Source: an uncultured Prevotella sp. | Lineage (GTDB): Bacteria > Bacteroidota > Bacteroidia > Bacteroidales > Bacteroidaceae | NCBI GenBank assembly: GCA_945827565.1 | Contig: CALZNR010000051.1 | Location: forward strand, 1 to 7,770 | DNA: 7,770 nt | Direction: 5' to 3' | In this document: positions 1-7,770 of the stretch, piece after piece | Position numbering within the stretch: position 1 is the stretch's first letter | Layout: each line of letters opens with the position of its first letter | Translations under genes and position numbers: made by a program | The notes under the pieces: model-generated | Database searches by the model: none | Seen by the model: the letters and a program-made list of their open reading frames with translations, nothing else | Told to the model about the DNA's origin: nothing

Positions 1-2583
1 ATGCTGATGAAAGAGGCTTTCTACAATCCCCAGCAGCAGGGCAATCGCACCTCTACCATCTCTGAGTTGAACTATCTTGGTGACAAGTGGGCAGAGTCAG
101 AAAACTGGAACAACAATACCGACTGGGTAGATCAGGTGCAGCAGTTCGGACAGAAACACGACTGGTCTGTCAACCTTTCGGGTGGTGGCCAGAAGGCACG
201 CTTCCGTATCAGTGCGGGCTACATGCACCAAACGGGTACCATCATCAAGCAGGTGTTCGACCGCTTTACCACCCGCTTGGCACTCGACTTCAATGTGAGC
301 GACCGCATCCTGTTCACCACCAACTTTGCCTTGACCTATACCAACAATCAGAAGAACTACAAGTATGGTGGCAACGAACTGATTACCATCGCGCAGCGTC
401 TGGCGCCCAATATGTCGGTATATCGTCAGGACCAGTATGGCAATGACACCGATGAGTATTACATTATGAATCCCAAGGGTGATGACCCCATGAAGAACGC
501 AGGTGGAAACAACCCCACTACGGGCAACTACTCTTCTTTTGATTTGGGTGCCGTTCGTTCTCTTGGCAATCCCGTTGCCATTGCCAATATGGCGTGGCAA
601 AGGGAGAAAACCTACCGCTTGACCCCCGACTTCAACTTGAAGTACGAGTTGCTTGGCATTGAGGAGGGGCAGCACCGCCTCACCTTCAACGGCCGTGTGT
701 ATTTCGATATCTATGCCAACAGTTCGCCCTCTTACGTGCCTGCATCGCTCAGCACGGATAGGTGGACCAGCCCTGAGTTCTATAACTCGGGAGACAATAA
801 GGAAACCAACCGTTTCAAAGTGAATGGAAGGGTGGATTTGACCTATACCCCATATTTTGGCAGCGACGATTGGAACGGACAGTTGATGGCACGCTATGAA
901 ATGGAAACACAGCGCTACAACGACCAGTACATCAAAATGCTTGAGTTGCCCACGGGTATCCTTGCACCCACAGTGCCTGCCAATTTAGAGCATGGGAAAG
1001 CAAACTTGTCTTCCTCTACCAGTCGTAGAAACTCACAGAATGCGCTGTTCTATGGCTTCCTGTCGTACAAGGAGCGCTACTCCCTGAACTTCAACCTGCG
1101 TATGGACGGTACCTCTCGTCTGGGTCCTGCCAAGAAATGGCTCTACTCACCCAGTGTGTCTCTGCGCTACAACGTTAATGAGGAGCCTTTCATGAAGTCG
1201 TTCGACAAGTGGCTGTCGCTGTTGAGCCTCCGTGCAGAGTGGGGTGTCAACTACCGTGAGCCGAGCAAGGACTACCTGTTCTATAATATGTACACCACCA
1301 ACTCTAACACTTATCCTTACGGGCAGCTCTCTTCATCCATGCCTGTAGCCACCTTGAGTGCTCTGAAGTTGGACGACCTCACAGCAGAGAAGAGTCAGGA
1401 GTACAACCTTGGTTTCAACATCGGTTTGCTGAACAACAAGTTTGAGGTGGATTTCGACTACTACTATAAGAAGACCACCGACCTCATTATGAACAATTAC
1501 AACATCCCATCCATGACGGGTTTCCCCAGCATGAGCATGAAGAACTGTGGTACGCTGGTGAACAAGGGATGGGAGTTGAACGTGAATGCACGTAACTTTA
1601 TCCAAAAGGGCAAATTCTCTGTGAGTCTCGGTCTCAACATCGCACAGAATGCCAATGAGCTGACCGATATGGATCAGACGGTGCTTGAGGGTATGAACGC
1701 TCCTTGGGAATCGGGTAGTGCACTGGGCAAGTATGTAACCCGTGTCAAGGTGGGCAATGCCCTTGGTTCTATCTATGGTTTCCGCTACAAGGGAGTTTAT
1801 CAATACACCTATGAATATTTGGAGAACATGCGTAAGGAAAACGGATGGAACGATTCTGAGTATGAGCAGTACATCAACCAACGCCTGTCAGAGGGTGCCA
1901 CCTTCCCCATAGTGACCGATGCCAATGGCAGAGTGCTGATGAACCGCCAGACAGGTAAGCCCATGCGCATGAAGTTTGACTATCAGGACGCCAATACCGA
2001 GAAGTATGCGTTCCAGGGAGGTGATGCCATCTACGAAGACATCAACCACGACGGTAACATCAACGAGCAGGATATTGTGTATCTTGGCAACTCACAGCCT
2101 AAGGTGCAGGGAGGTTTCAACCTCACTTTGAAATATGGCAACTTCAGCGTGAAGGGTAGGTTCGTCTATCGTCTTGGCGTGAAGGTAATCAATCAGGCAC
2201 GTATGAACATCGAAAAGATGTACGACACCTACAACCAGTGTGCCACCGTGAACTATCGCTGGCGCAAAGACGGTGATGTGACCCCCATGCCACGTGCCAT
2301 GTACAACACCGCCTACAACTTTTGTGGATCTGACCGCTATGTGGAGGATGGCTCTTTCCTGAGATTCCAGAACCTGCAGATTTCCTACAACTTCCCCAAG
2401 AAGATGATCAAGAGTTTGGGCTTGAACCAGCTGCAGATGTATCTCTCTATGAACAACCTGTATTGCTGGACCAAGTACAGCGGTATCGATCCCGAGTTCT
2501 CGGCTTCGATGTACAACCCCGCCTACGACAACAAGACACCACGCTCCAAGGAGTTTACAGCAAGTATTAACATAGGATTCTAA
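1..2583 (+). CDS. SusC/RagA-family TonB-dependent outer-membrane transporter, 5'-truncated
   Basis: This is the C-terminal 860 residues of a SusC-like transporter, which imports oligosaccharides or peptides across the outer membrane using TonB energy. Visible family signatures, numbered from the window start, are NTDW (39-42), LSGGGQK (59-65) followed by SAGYMHQTGTI (71-81) at the plug-to-barrel transition, an Asp/Asn-rich DINHDGNI loop (680-687) followed by YLGNSQPKVQGG, SDRYVEDGSFLRF (777-789), NNLYCWTKYSGIDPE (818-832), and a terminal phenylalanine typical of beta-barrel proteins. Family members are usually about 1000 residues or more. There is no signal peptide, carboxypeptidase-like repeat, TonB box or early plug here, and the opening LMKEAF resembles internal SusC sequence. 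The ATG at base 1 is therefore almost certainly an internal methionine and the real start is upstream. The stop is 3 bases before the susD-like gene, so the two are surely cotranscribed. The family call is very secure; the substrate is unknown. Confidence 0.96.
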   Translation: MLMKEAFYNPQQQGNRTSTISELNYLGDKWAESENWNNNTDWVDQVQQFGQKHDWSVNLSGGGQKARFRISAGYMHQTGTIIKQVFDRFTTRLALDFNVSDRILFTTNFALTYTNNQKNYKYGGNELITIAQRLAPNMSVYRQDQYGNDTDEYYIMNPKGDDPMKNAGGNNPTTGNYSSFDLGAVRSLGNPVAIANMAWQREKTYRLTPDFNLKYELLGIEEGQHRLTFNGRVYFDIYANSSPSYVPASLSTDRWTSPEFYNSGDNKETNRFKVNGRVDLTYTPYFGSDDWNGQLMARYEMETQRYNDQYIKMLELPTGILAPTVPANLEHGKANLSSSTSRRNSQNALFYGFLSYKERYSLNFNLRMDGTSRLGPAKKWLYSPSVSLRYNVNEEPFMKSFDKWLSLLSLRAEWGVNYREPSKDYLFYNMYTTNSNTYPYGQLSSSMPVATLSALKLDDLTAEKSQEYNLGFNIGLLNNKFEVDFDYYYKKTTDLIMNNYNIPSMTGFPSMSMKNCGTLVNKGWELNVNARNFIQKGKFSVSLGLNIAQNANELTDMDQTVLEGMNAPWESGSALGKYVTRVKVGNALGSIYGFRYKGVYQYTYEYLENMRKENGWNDSEYEQYINQRLSEGATFPIVTDANGRVLMNRQTGKPMRMKFDYQDANTEKYAFQGGDAIYEDINHDGNINEQDIVYLGNSQPKVQGGFNLTLKYGNFSVKGRFVYRLGVKVINQARMNIEKMYDTYNQCATVNYRWRKDGDVTPMPRAMYNTAYNFCGSDRYVEDGSFLRFQNLQISYNFPKKMIKSLGLNQLQMYLSMNNLYCWTKYSGIDPEFSASMYNPAYDNKTPRSKEFTASINIGF

Positions 2584-2586
2584 AAT

Positions 2587-4401
2587 ATGAAAAGCATGAG
2601 AAAGTTTTTTTCAATGATCATAGGCACCATGCTGCTGGCTTCCTGTATGGACATGGAATTGTTGCCCAACGACAAAACCGTGGAGGAAGACTTCTGGCAG
2701 TCGAAGAGCGACGTGTCACAGATGGTGAATGGCGCTTACAACCAGTTTGCCAATGCAGAGGTGGTGAAACGCCTGATAATATGGGGCGATTTCCGCTCTG
2801 ATGAGATGATTGCCACCACCACCGAGATTGCAAGTACTAATGCTACTCGTGTGGCATTGAGCCAGATAGAGGAAGTGGCAATAGAAACTACCAACACGTT
2901 TGCAGAGTGGGCTTCTATCTACTCAGTAATCAACTATTGCAACATTGTGTTGGAGAAAGCTGGCAATGTGTGCAGCATTGACCCGAACTATACCGACGGT
3001 GACTACCAGACCGACCGCTCGCAGATGTTGGCATTGCGTGCCCTCTGCTACTTCTATTTGGTAAGAACCTTCCGTGATGTACCCTATACCAATGTGGCTT
3101 ACCTGAACAGTACACAGGATATGGTGATCAAGCAGTTGCCTCCCACAGAGGTGCTGCAGCACTGTATCAACGACTTGGAAGAGGCTTCCAAGAATGCACT
3201 CTCCTCACAGCTCACGGGATGGAAGGCGAAGGGTTATATCACACTTGATGCCATCAACTCCATGTTGGCAGACATCTATCTGTGGAGAGGCTCTGTGACT
3301 CACAACGTTTCTGACTATCAAGCAGCCATTGCCTATGCCGACAAGGTGATTGATGCCAAGAAGAATGCCCAGGTGGTGATGCCTGGTGGAGAGAGCAAAC
3401 TGTCCAACCTTACCTCTATAGGCAGTGAGTGCTACAGAGACTTGTATGGTGAATTTACCAATCTCAACGGTGGTTCGGAGGAAAGCATCTTTGAGTTGCA
3501 GTTCAATTCAAATAGAACCAATGAGGCTGTCTGCCAGTTGTATAACAAGTATAAGGACAATAACTCAGGAGTAGGTTTTCTCTCTGCTTCCAAGAAGATG
3601 GGTGCTGCCATCGGAAGTAGTCAGACAGCCAATGATGTCAAGGTTCCCTTTGCCAAGGCAAAAGACTATCGCTACTGGAATTCTACCTATGCAGTGAAGA
3701 CTGATGTGGTGGATGGCTATCCTATCCGCAAGATGGTGGCACAATCTAACTATACGTCCCTGAAAGATGCTGCACCAGAAAAAGGTGAACCTGTCATGGG
3801 TAGAACCTATGCTAACTATGCTCAGAACTTTATCATCTATCGCCTGGCAGATGTGATGCTGATGAAGGCAGAGGCCATGGTGGCCATGACTTCTGATGCA
3901 GCCCTTGAAAGCACCGAGACCACAGAGGATGCTGTGGCAGCCAAGAATGCGGCCCTGTTACAGCTGCGACAGGCATTCAATCTGGTGTGGGAGGTCAATA
4001 CCCGTTCGCTCGATGAGAGTGCATGGGCAAGCGACTCCCTCCGCTGGAATGCCTATAAGGAAAAGGACAAGATGGAAACACTGGTGCTGCAGGAGCGTCA
4101 GCGTGAACTCTGCTATGAGGGCAAGCGCTGGTTCGACCTGCTGAGATACAACTACCGCCATCAGGATACTCCCTGTCAGTATCACGTGATGATGGTGGAT
4201 CAGAACGGACAGTACATGAAGAGCTATGACAATTTCCTGCAGATTATCCAGAGCCGATACAGTGAAGGAAATGCAGCGGCACGTACCAACAAGATGAAAG
4301 AAGAGCCAAGGCTCTACCTGCCCGTACCTCACAGAGATATCCTTACAGCACGTGAGTGGTTGCATCAGAACCCGATGTATCAGGATGAGTTCTCAGAGTA
4401 A
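2587..4401 (+). CDS. SusD/RagB-family surface nutrient-binding lipoprotein
   Basis: Complete 604-residue SusD-like protein, the surface lipoprotein that caps its SusC partner and captures ligand. The N-terminus is a type II signal peptide with lipobox LASC and lipidated Cys20, followed by M-D-M-E, acidic residues that fit surface export in this phylum. The family pattern is easy to follow: LLPNDKTVEEDFW (25-37), RALCYFYLVR (151-160) and DAINSMLADIYLW (221-233) in the TPR-like helices, YRLADVMLMKAEA (418-430), ERQRELCYEGKRWFDLLR (503-520), RLYLPVP (575-581), and QNPMYQDEF (594-602) at the C-terminus. All canonical C-terminal elements are present, so it looks intact; the length is at the upper end for the family. 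The start at 2587 was chosen because it gives a basic n-region; Met4 (base 2596) is an alternative that would keep the same lipobox. The 3-base gap to the upstream transporter gene implies translational coupling. The ligand cannot be deduced. Confidence 0.97.
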   Translation: MKSMRKFFSMIIGTMLLASCMDMELLPNDKTVEEDFWQSKSDVSQMVNGAYNQFANAEVVKRLIIWGDFRSDEMIATTTEIASTNATRVALSQIEEVAIETTNTFAEWASIYSVINYCNIVLEKAGNVCSIDPNYTDGDYQTDRSQMLALRALCYFYLVRTFRDVPYTNVAYLNSTQDMVIKQLPPTEVLQHCINDLEEASKNALSSQLTGWKAKGYITLDAINSMLADIYLWRGSVTHNVSDYQAAIAYADKVIDAKKNAQVVMPGGESKLSNLTSIGSECYRDLYGEFTNLNGGSEESIFELQFNSNRTNEAVCQLYNKYKDNNSGVGFLSASKKMGAAIGSSQTANDVKVPFAKAKDYRYWNSTYAVKTDVVDGYPIRKMVAQSNYTSLKDAAPEKGEPVMGRTYANYAQNFIIYRLADVMLMKAEAMVAMTSDAALESTETTEDAVAAKNAALLQLRQAFNLVWEVNTRSLDESAWASDSLRWNAYKEKDKMETLVLQERQRELCYEGKRWFDLLRYNYRHQDTPCQYHVMMVDQNGQYMKSYDNFLQIIQSRYSEGNAAARTNKMKEEPRLYLPVPHRDILTAREWLHQNPMYQDEFSE

Positions 4402-4441
4402 ATAAGTTGAATGAAGTTAAATTTCTGACAATAGTTACATT

Positions 4442-6565
4442 ATGAATATAAAGAAAAAACAATCATGGCTGCTCGGAATGGCGGTGATGGCACTCGGCTT
4501 GGTGAGCTGTAATCCAGAACCCGACGAGTCAAACCAATTTAATTCCGTGAAGCAAACGCTGGGAATGGCTATCGACGAAAGGGAGAATCTTTCTTCGTTC
4601 AACTATATCCTGCAGCGTTCGGGCATGGACCGTGTACTCGATGCCTATGAGCAAGTGACTTGCTTTGCACCCACCAACGAGGCTATTCAGTGGTATATCG
4701 ACAGCCTCTATACAGATGAAATGTCTGTAGATGGTGACAATAATCTTCTGCACAATGGTATGACCTCCAACTCCTTGGAGGGACTGACCGACAGCCTGTG
4801 CAACGACATTGCTCTCTACCACATTGTGGGTTCTCCCATCTCTATGGTTGAGCTGCAGGGCACCAAAACCACCATGCTGAAGATGCCTATCTCCGTGGGC
4901 AATGAAGACAACAGCGGACTGGTGCAGATCAATGGAAAGGCGCTGATTTACGACAGTGATAAGACCATCGGTGAGATAGAAACCAGTAATGGCTATCTCT
5001 ATGTGTTGGACAATGTGATTCCTAAAAACTCCATGAGGATGGGTGACCGCATGGCACGTCTGAAGGATTACTCCATCTTTGCAAAGGCATTGGAGCTGAC
5101 AGGCTTGGCAGACTCTGTGTCGAAGACTTACAAGACCGATGAGACTGGCCAGAACATTCAATACACCATCACCGACTACTACGACAATATGGCAAACAAT
5201 GCCGAGTGCTACTGGCCCAAGGAATGTCAGTTGGGCTACACCATCTTTGCCGAAACGGATGAGGTGTTCAAGTCCAAGGGTATCAACAGTATTGAAGATT
5301 TGATAGCGAAATGCAATGAGTGGTATGGCGATGCCAACAGCTGGTACGACTATCCCCGTGAGAAGGGCATCACCATCTCTAAAGAAAATGACTATACCAA
5401 TCGCTTCAACACCCTCAATATGTTTGTGGCATATCACATCCTGTTTGCCAAGATGGCCAGCGACCAGTTGGTATATGAACGCCGTTCGGGTGGTGCCACT
5501 CCTCCTGCAGGCTTGTTGTGGAACTACTGCAATGGCGGCGAGCCCTACGACTATTATGAAACCATGCTGCCCCATACCTTGATGAAAATATGGAACCCCA
5601 GCAATAAGCTTGGCAAGCGTCTCTTCATCAACCGTGCCATTGAAAACAATACGCTGACCGATGAGGTGGGTACCATGGGTTCTGAGAGCATGCACGGTCT
5701 TGTCAGTGACGGCGTTGAGATTGTGCGTGAGGATGTGATGGCACTCAACGGTTATATCCATCCCATCAAAGACATTTTGCTCTACGATGCCGTTGTGCCC
5801 CAGAAGGTGCTCAATGAGCGTCTGCGCTTTGACTCTTCAGAGTTTTTGCCCGAACTCATCAACAACGGTTTCCGCTACATGAGTGTCAATGAGGTGAGTG
5901 CTATGAATGGTGGCGGCCACGGTGTTCGTATCGCCTTCCCCTTGAATTTCTTCGACAATGTGGTGTGCTTCTCCGAGCAGACGGTGTTGCGCTACAATGT
6001 GAAGGGCTGGTATCGTGCCTATCAAACCGATGCCTTCCAGGGGTGGGGCAATTACGATCTGGCAATCAAGCTTCCCCCCGTGCCCACTGGGCAGTATGAA
6101 CTGCGTTTGTTCTATTCGCCCATGGCACATGCAGGCATGATGCAGTTCTATCTTGGCACCAGTTCCAATCCTCAGTCGATGACCGCTCTGGGCATTCCTC
6201 TCGATGCACGTATCGATAAGGAAGATCCGCTGATTGGATGGGTTGACTTTACGCAGGAAGACGATAGGGGTATTGCCACCGATGCTGCCATGCGTAACCG
6301 TGGCTACATGCGTGGTCCGTACAGCTTCTTCGGAGGAACAGGTGTTACCTCAGGTAATAGCGAAGCCACCAACTGCCGTGGTGACGGTGTGGCAACCCTG
6401 CGCTTGCTGTTAGGCACTGACACTTATCGTCAGAGTGATGACCACTGGTTCCGTATCAAGAGTGTGATTGACGATAAAGACCTGAAGTGGCAGCTCGACT
6501 TCGTTGAGTTGGTTCCCAAGGCTTCTATCGTGGACAATACCCAATACTTGGAAGACTGGTATTAA
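4442..6565 (+). CDS. Fasciclin (FAS1)-domain surface lipoprotein with two FAS1 domains and a C-terminal beta-rich domain
   Basis: Complete 707-residue predicted lipoprotein. The signal peptide ends in LVSC with Cys23, followed by acidic NPEPDES, suggesting display on the cell surface. The first FAS1 domain (about 36-197) has all hallmarks: TCFAPTNEAI (73-82), the ALYHIV H-box (124-129) and NGYLYVLDNVIP (183-194). A second, more divergent FAS1 domain (about 207-449) has SIFAKALELTGL (211-222), YTIFAETDEVF (266-276), AYHIL (330-334) and NGYIHPIKDILLYD (436-449), with long extra segments between these blocks. The last ~250 residues are a separate region with beta-strand character (GQYELRLFYSP at 550-560, LDFVELVPK at 685-693) ending in EDWY; it resembles the tail I recall from other Bacteroidota fasciclin proteins. 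FAS1 domains are known for adhesion and protein or glycan binding. Its place just after susD is where surface glycan-binding proteins usually lie, so a ligand-binding accessory role is inferred. No catalytic motif was seen. Confidence 0.88.
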   Translation: MNIKKKQSWLLGMAVMALGLVSCNPEPDESNQFNSVKQTLGMAIDERENLSSFNYILQRSGMDRVLDAYEQVTCFAPTNEAIQWYIDSLYTDEMSVDGDNNLLHNGMTSNSLEGLTDSLCNDIALYHIVGSPISMVELQGTKTTMLKMPISVGNEDNSGLVQINGKALIYDSDKTIGEIETSNGYLYVLDNVIPKNSMRMGDRMARLKDYSIFAKALELTGLADSVSKTYKTDETGQNIQYTITDYYDNMANNAECYWPKECQLGYTIFAETDEVFKSKGINSIEDLIAKCNEWYGDANSWYDYPREKGITISKENDYTNRFNTLNMFVAYHILFAKMASDQLVYERRSGGATPPAGLLWNYCNGGEPYDYYETMLPHTLMKIWNPSNKLGKRLFINRAIENNTLTDEVGTMGSESMHGLVSDGVEIVREDVMALNGYIHPIKDILLYDAVVPQKVLNERLRFDSSEFLPELINNGFRYMSVNEVSAMNGGGHGVRIAFPLNFFDNVVCFSEQTVLRYNVKGWYRAYQTDAFQGWGNYDLAIKLPPVPTGQYELRLFYSPMAHAGMMQFYLGTSSNPQSMTALGIPLDARIDKEDPLIGWVDFTQEDDRGIATDAAMRNRGYMRGPYSFFGGTGVTSGNSEATNCRGDGVATLRLLLGTDTYRQSDDHWFRIKSVIDDKDLKWQLDFVELVPKASIVDNTQYLEDWY

Positions 6566-6595
6566 CAGAGTTTTGAATCGAAAAAATCCTTTTGT

Positions 6596-7770
6596 ATGAA
6601 ACAAATGAAAAATATAGGAATCACGATGATGGCAGCCCTTGCGCTGGCTGCCACATCATGTTCTGACTTTGACGATTATAACGAGGTTGGAACAAGCACC
6701 CTGCCTACTGCTGATGCCACCCTGTGGGAGAATATCAGTACACAGGAGAACCTGAGTGATTTCAAAGCGTTGCTTGTAAAGACAGGTTATGACAAGTTGC
6801 TTCAGGCGTCGAACTACTACACCGTATGGGCACCGCAAAATGGCAGTTACGATGCTGCCAAATGGCAGGCGGCTGACAGTGCCACCGCACGCAAGCAATT
6901 TGTGGAGAACCATGTGTCGCAGTATAACTACGGTGCATCGGGCGACTTCAGCAGTCGTGTGCTTGCTGCCAACGAGAAGAAATACACCTTCACCTCACAA
7001 GGCGGACTTACCTTTGCAGGCATAGAGGTGGCAAAAGCCAATGTGCCAGCCTCGAACGGTATGCTACACTTGCTGAAGCAGGCAGTGCCCTTCTATCCCA
7101 ACCTGTACGAGTATATGCAGGAAAATCAGAAGACCGATTCTCTGTCGAAATTTATTGCCAAGTACGAGAGCAGAGTGCTTGACGAAGCCAACTCGGTGAA
7201 GGGACCTATCGAGAACGGTCTCCAAACCTATCTTGACTCTGTGATGGTTATCGAAAACTCCATGCTTGGCAGGTCTGGACTGAATGCCAAACTTGACAAC
7301 GAAGACAGTACCTACACCGTGCTGCTGCCCACCAACGAGGCTTGGGACAAATCGTATGCCCATCTGAAAAACTATTTCAATTTCAATGTGAAACAGATAG
7401 TGGGCGAAGACTTGGCCTCATCAGGTGAAGCGGTAGTGAATCCTGGAGATATCAAGATGACCACGACAGAAATCGAAAATCATGCTTATCTAACTGACTC
7501 GTTGACGCATCAGTATATGGTGAAGCATTTGGTGTATAGCAACAACAGCACCTATAATAAATGTCTGGAGAAGGCGTCCTTTGCTGAAACCGACTCCTTG
7601 ATGAGTACTTATGGTGGATTCTTCTCACATCCCGGTGATATTCTTGCTCACAAGGTGGCAGAGATGAAAATGAGCAACGGTAGAGGCTGGGTGGTGGACA
7701 GCATCGCCTTCCGTGCCGATGAGTGGTTCAATCCTGCTTGGGCAAGTCGTGCCATCGCACGTAATAAGGG
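6596..7770 (+). CDS. Second fasciclin (FAS1)-domain surface lipoprotein, 3'-truncated by the window end
   Basis: An open frame runs from the ATG at 6596 to the window edge without a stop (391 full codons). The signal peptide ends in AATSC with Cys22 followed by SDFDD, a strongly acidic stretch typical of surface-exported Bacteroidota lipoproteins. The first FAS1-like domain (about 40-165) is degenerate: ENLSDF (51-56) and TVWAPQN (76-82) replace the usual T-FAPTN block, and SNGMLHLLKQAV (153-164) matches the domain's closing strand. A second FAS1 domain (about 180-372) is clearer: TYTVLLPTNEAW (239-250), HQYMVKHLVY (305-314) and MSNGRGWVVDSI (359-370). Between the domain blocks there is extra helical-looking sequence. 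The start at 6596 gives MKQMKN; Met4 at 6605 is an alternative with the same lipobox. It lies 30 bases after the preceding FAS1 gene and is probably cotranscribed. The two proteins share N-terminal architecture and may be diverged duplicates. What follows residue 391 cannot be seen. Confidence 0.86.
   Translation, partial: MKQMKNIGITMMAALALAATSCSDFDDYNEVGTSTLPTADATLWENISTQENLSDFKALLVKTGYDKLLQASNYYTVWAPQNGSYDAAKWQAADSATARKQFVENHVSQYNYGASGDFSSRVLAANEKKYTFTSQGGLTFAGIEVAKANVPASNGMLHLLKQAVPFYPNLYEYMQENQKTDSLSKFIAKYESRVLDEANSVKGPIENGLQTYLDSVMVIENSMLGRSGLNAKLDNEDSTYTVLLPTNEAWDKSYAHLKNYFNFNVKQIVGEDLASSGEAVVNPGDIKMTTTEIENHAYLTDSLTHQYMVKHLVYSNNSTYNKCLEKASFAETDSLMSTYGGFFSHPGDILAHKVAEMKMSNGRGWVVDSIAFRADEWFNPAWASRAIARNK

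Noticed and set aside
1..3. ATG at base 1 as the true start of the SusC-like gene
   Set aside because: The protein begins in mid-family sequence (LMKEAF, then NTDW and the SGG barrel-entry motif) with no signal peptide, TonB box or plug, so the methionine is most likely internal.
1333..1881. Minus-strand open frame inside the transporter gene, and a similar one at 97-675
   Set aside because: Both are antisense to strongly conserved SusC sequence, have no recognisable motifs, and are best explained as codon-bias shadows.
2811..2825. Short ACC/CAC trinucleotide run in the SusD-like gene
   Set aside because: It is only about four units, encodes an ordinary threonine run, and is too short to suggest phase variation.
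4418..4425. TAAATTTC in the 40-base gap before the first FAS1 gene, a 7/8 match to the Bacteroidota -7 promoter element TAnnTTTG
   Set aside because: The last base mismatches, no TTTG -33 element lies at the expected distance upstream, and such a match is easily found by chance in an A/T-rich spacer. Cotranscription with susD is more likely.
4529..5761. 410-codon open frame on the minus strand inside the first FAS1 gene
   Set aside because: It lies fully antisense to a gene with clear FAS1 motifs and a lipoprotein signal peptide. Its translation shows no recognisable domain or signal, and such shadows arise from codon bias in the coding strand.
6566..6595. Possible terminator in the gap between the two FAS1 genes (A-run followed by a T-run around AAAAAATCCTTTTG)
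   Set aside because: Any stem would be only a few A:T pairs with no G/C content, too weak for an intrinsic terminator.

Overview
The window reads as part of a Bacteroidota genome, most likely order Bacteroidales (a Bacteroides/Prevotella-type gut or oral organism). The evidence is a SusC/SusD outer-membrane pair, which is essentially restricted to this phylum. It is supported by lipoprotein signal peptides with acidic residues just after the lipid-modified cysteine and by A/T-rich gene starts without clear Shine-Dalgarno sequences. The genus cannot be fixed from the sequence alone.

Layout: four genes, all on the + strand and tightly packed, fill almost the whole window. (1) Positions 1-2583 are the C-terminal ~860 residues of a SusC/RagA-type TonB-dependent transporter; its signal peptide, carboxypeptidase-like domain and most of the plug lie upstream. 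(2) Positions 2587-4401 are a complete SusD/RagB-type lipoprotein starting 3 bases after the susC stop. (3) Positions 4442-6565 are a complete 707-residue lipoprotein with two fasciclin (FAS1) domains and a C-terminal region with beta-sandwich character. (4) Positions 6596-7770 are the start of a second FAS1 lipoprotein, cut by the window end. The gaps are 3, 40 and 30 bases, with no convincing promoter or terminator, so the four genes are probably one operon.

Probable teamwork: SusC forms the outer-membrane beta-barrel and SusD the hinged surface lid that delivers ligand to it. The two FAS1 lipoproteins sit where SusE/SusF-type surface glycan-binding proteins usually sit in polysaccharide utilization loci. 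The simplest inference is that they are surface-exposed binding or adhesion proteins cooperating with the transporter. No glycosidase, peptidase, sulfatase or regulator lies in the window, so the substrate (glycan, glycoprotein or peptide) cannot be named. No RNA genes, mobile elements, CRISPR arrays or significant repeats were seen.
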